From Psychrilyobacter sp. (GTDB lineage Bacteria; Fusobacteriota; Fusobacteriia; Fusobacteriales; Fusobacteriaceae), in assembly GCA_030621995.1 (NCBI GenBank), contig JAUXGP010000094.1, forward strand, positions 1 through 6,570: 6,570 nucleotides of DNA. The letters run 5' to 3'. The notes below the pieces were generated by a model, which saw only the letters and a list, made by a program, of their open reading frames with translations, searched no databases and was not told the DNA's origin. The translations under genes and the position numbers were made by a program. Position 1 is the stretch's first letter; every line of letters starts with the position of its first letter. This document shows positions 5,465 through 6,570 of the stretch, piece after piece.

Positions 5465-6163
5465 ATGAAAGAAAATTTTTATTATAGTCAAAATTCATTG
5501 AGTATGTTTAAACGGTGTCCCAAGATGTTTGAATATATCTATATAGACGGCATATCGGGAAAGGGGGTAAATCCTGAATTAAAGAAGAGTATAGAGAGGG
5601 GGACAAATTTTCATATCCTGGCTGAAAGGTATTTTAACGGGATGAAAGATTACTTCTATATAAAAGATGATCAGCTTTTGGAATGGATGGCTGTATTGGA
5701 AGAAAAATATCCTGAAGATATAAATTGCAGGAGTGAATTTGAGATAAGGCAGAATAAAGGCGAAATCAGGCTAATGGCAAAATATGATTTAGTAGTTATA
5801 GAAGATAACAAGATAAAGATAGTGGATTTCAAAACAAATAAAAATCCATATAACTTAGGAGTTATGGAAGATAATATTCAGACAAAAGTTTATATGTATC
5901 TTTTAGGAGAAAATTTGAAAAATATCTTTCCCAAGATGAAAATAGAGGATATCAGCATGGAATATTTTCAATTAAATTACCCTGAAAATAAAATTTTTAT
6001 AGAATATAATGAAAAAAAACATGAAAATAATAGAAGAATATTAGGAGAATTAATAGAAGAAATAAAAAAACAAACAAAAACTTTTTTCAGCAAAAACAAC
6101 GAAACCTGCGCAAAATGTGGGTTTGAGAGTTTTTGTCAAAAACAATCAAAAAAAACTTCATAA
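5465..6163 (+). CDS. PD-(D/E)XK nuclease with AddB/Cas4-type iron-sulfur cysteines (RecB-like family)
   Basis: This 232-residue protein is likely a metal-dependent DNA nuclease held together by a 4Fe-4S cluster. The N-terminal SQNSLSMFKRCPKMFEY (8-24) is the S.S.L..F..CP..F.Y pattern of RecB-type nucleases. GTNFHILAERYF (46-57) carries the conserved His50, LMAKYDLV (103-110) has Asp108, and IVDFKTNK (119-126) is the catalytic D-x-K (Asp121, Lys123). QTKVYMYLL (139-147) is the Q..Y motif. Cys18 with C-x2-C-x5-C (Cys215, 218, 224) matches the iron-staple spacing of AddB and Cas4. The short length shows a nuclease with no helicase domain. No CRISPR array or other cas gene is present, so a Cas4 name is not justified. 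The start ATG follows GGGAG (5454-5458) at six bases. Lying downstream of a helicase that lacks a nuclease, it is its probable partner. The tail is very Lys- and A-rich. Confidence 0.88.
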   Translation: MKENFYYSQNSLSMFKRCPKMFEYIYIDGISGKGVNPELKKSIERGTNFHILAERYFNGMKDYFYIKDDQLLEWMAVLEEKYPEDINCRSEFEIRQNKGEIRLMAKYDLVVIEDNKIKIVDFKTNKNPYNLGVMEDNIQTKVYMYLLGENLKNIFPKMKIEDISMEYFQLNYPENKIFIEYNEKKHENNRRILGELIEEIKKQTKTFFSKNNETCAKCGFESFCQKQSKKTS

Positions 6164-6179
6164 AAAAACAAAAAAAGTG

Positions 6180-6208
6180 TTGACGAAAACTTGTAAACAC
6201 GGTATACT
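6180..6208 (+). promoter_or_regulatory. Strong sigma70-type promoter of the tRNA cluster
   Basis: TTGACG (6180-6185) and TATACT (6203-6208) are separated by exactly 17 bp, close to consensus, as expected for a stable-RNA promoter. Transcription should start near 6215, leaving a leader of about 68 bases before tRNA-Leu. It begins only 16 bases after the nuclease stop codon, with no terminator hairpin between. A second TATAAT at 6263-6268 has no usable -35 partner. Confidence 0.8.
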
Positions 6209-6282
6209 TCTTCTTGTCCGCGAGGGAAAGCGAAAACGCAACGAACTCACAGACGAAAAGAATATAATGTTTAAATGATTAT

Positions 6283-6370
6283 GCCTGGGTGGCGGAATCG
6301 GTAGACGCACGGGACTTAAAATCCCGTGTCCTCTGTGGACGTGCGGGTTCAAGTCCCGCCCTAGGCACCA
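6283..6370 (+). tRNA. tRNA-Leu (anticodon UAA)
   Basis: 88 bases including an encoded CCA. Acceptor GCCTGGG pairs with CCTAGGC (6360-6366, one G-T pair). The anticodon stem CGGGA/TCCCG carries loop CTTAAAA, giving anticodon TAA. The long variable arm GTCC-N5-GGAC is the class II hallmark of leucine tRNAs, and the T-loop GTTCAAG is normal. First gene of the three-tRNA cluster. Confidence 0.97.
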
Positions 6371-6391
6371 TTTAAACGAAAAAATCCATGT

Positions 6392-6468
<77 letters not shown>

Positions 6469-6494
6469 AAACAATTGAATAACCATATATGTAT

Positions 6495-6570
<76 letters not shown>

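Noticed and set aside
5465..6163. Naming the nuclease Cas4 and the locus CRISPR-associated
   Set aside because: The cysteine pattern also fits AddB-type nucleases, and there is no repeat-spacer array or any other cas gene in the window.
3036..6163. Gabija-type defence system, because of the UvrD-like helicase
   Set aside because: Gabija pairs its helicase with an OLD-family ATPase-nuclease (GajA); here the partner is a RecB-like PD-(D/E)XK protein.
6158..6352. 64-codon minus-strand frame overlapping tRNA-Leu and its promoter
   Set aside because: It runs antisense through a tRNA and a strong promoter, so coding is not credible.

Overview
The window reads like the chromosome of an AT-rich diderm bacterium, most likely a member of the Fusobacteriota (the Ilyobacter/Psychrilyobacter/Cetobacterium type). 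This is an inference. It rests on the strong A/T bias at third codon positions and in spacers, on a solute-binding protein with a plain signal peptide and no lipobox cysteine (a Gram-positive version would normally be a lipoprotein), and on AGGAGG-type ribosome binding sites. No rRNA or species-specific marker is present.

Left part (1-2560): a three-gene polar amino-acid ABC importer operon on the minus strand. It reads binding protein, then permease, then ATPase, with a 3-bp gap and then an 11-bp overlap, and ends at a bidirectional terminator (72-116). The first 73 bases are the tail of a second, convergent copy of the same ATPase gene. Together the two tails and the shared terminator form an inverted repeat with 87-bp arms. 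The arms differ at three bases, all synonymous, so this looks like a duplicated gene rather than a simple assembly fold-back.

Middle spacer (2405-3035): a 50-codon minus-strand gene (2680-2832) of unknown function with its own promoter, ribosome binding site and terminator. A second minus-strand terminator-like hairpin (2562-2582) ends no visible gene. A 19-bp direct repeat pair lies in the divergent promoter region shared by the small gene and the helicase.

Right part (3036-6163, plus strand): a complete UvrD/PcrA-like superfamily 1 helicase of 710 residues with no nuclease domain. A 296-bp repeat-rich spacer follows, then a 232-residue PD-(D/E)XK nuclease with the four cysteines of an AddB/Cas4-type iron-sulfur cluster. 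The pair resembles the motor and nuclease parts of AddAB/RecBCD-type enzymes carried as two separate small proteins. They may act together on DNA ends, in repair or in defence against foreign DNA. This is the best candidate in the window for an uncharacterised system.

Right end (6164-6570): a strong sigma70-type promoter drives a cluster of tRNA-Leu(UAA), initiator tRNA-fMet(CAU) and tRNA-Gly(UCC), all with encoded CCA. The window stops exactly at the CCA of the last one.
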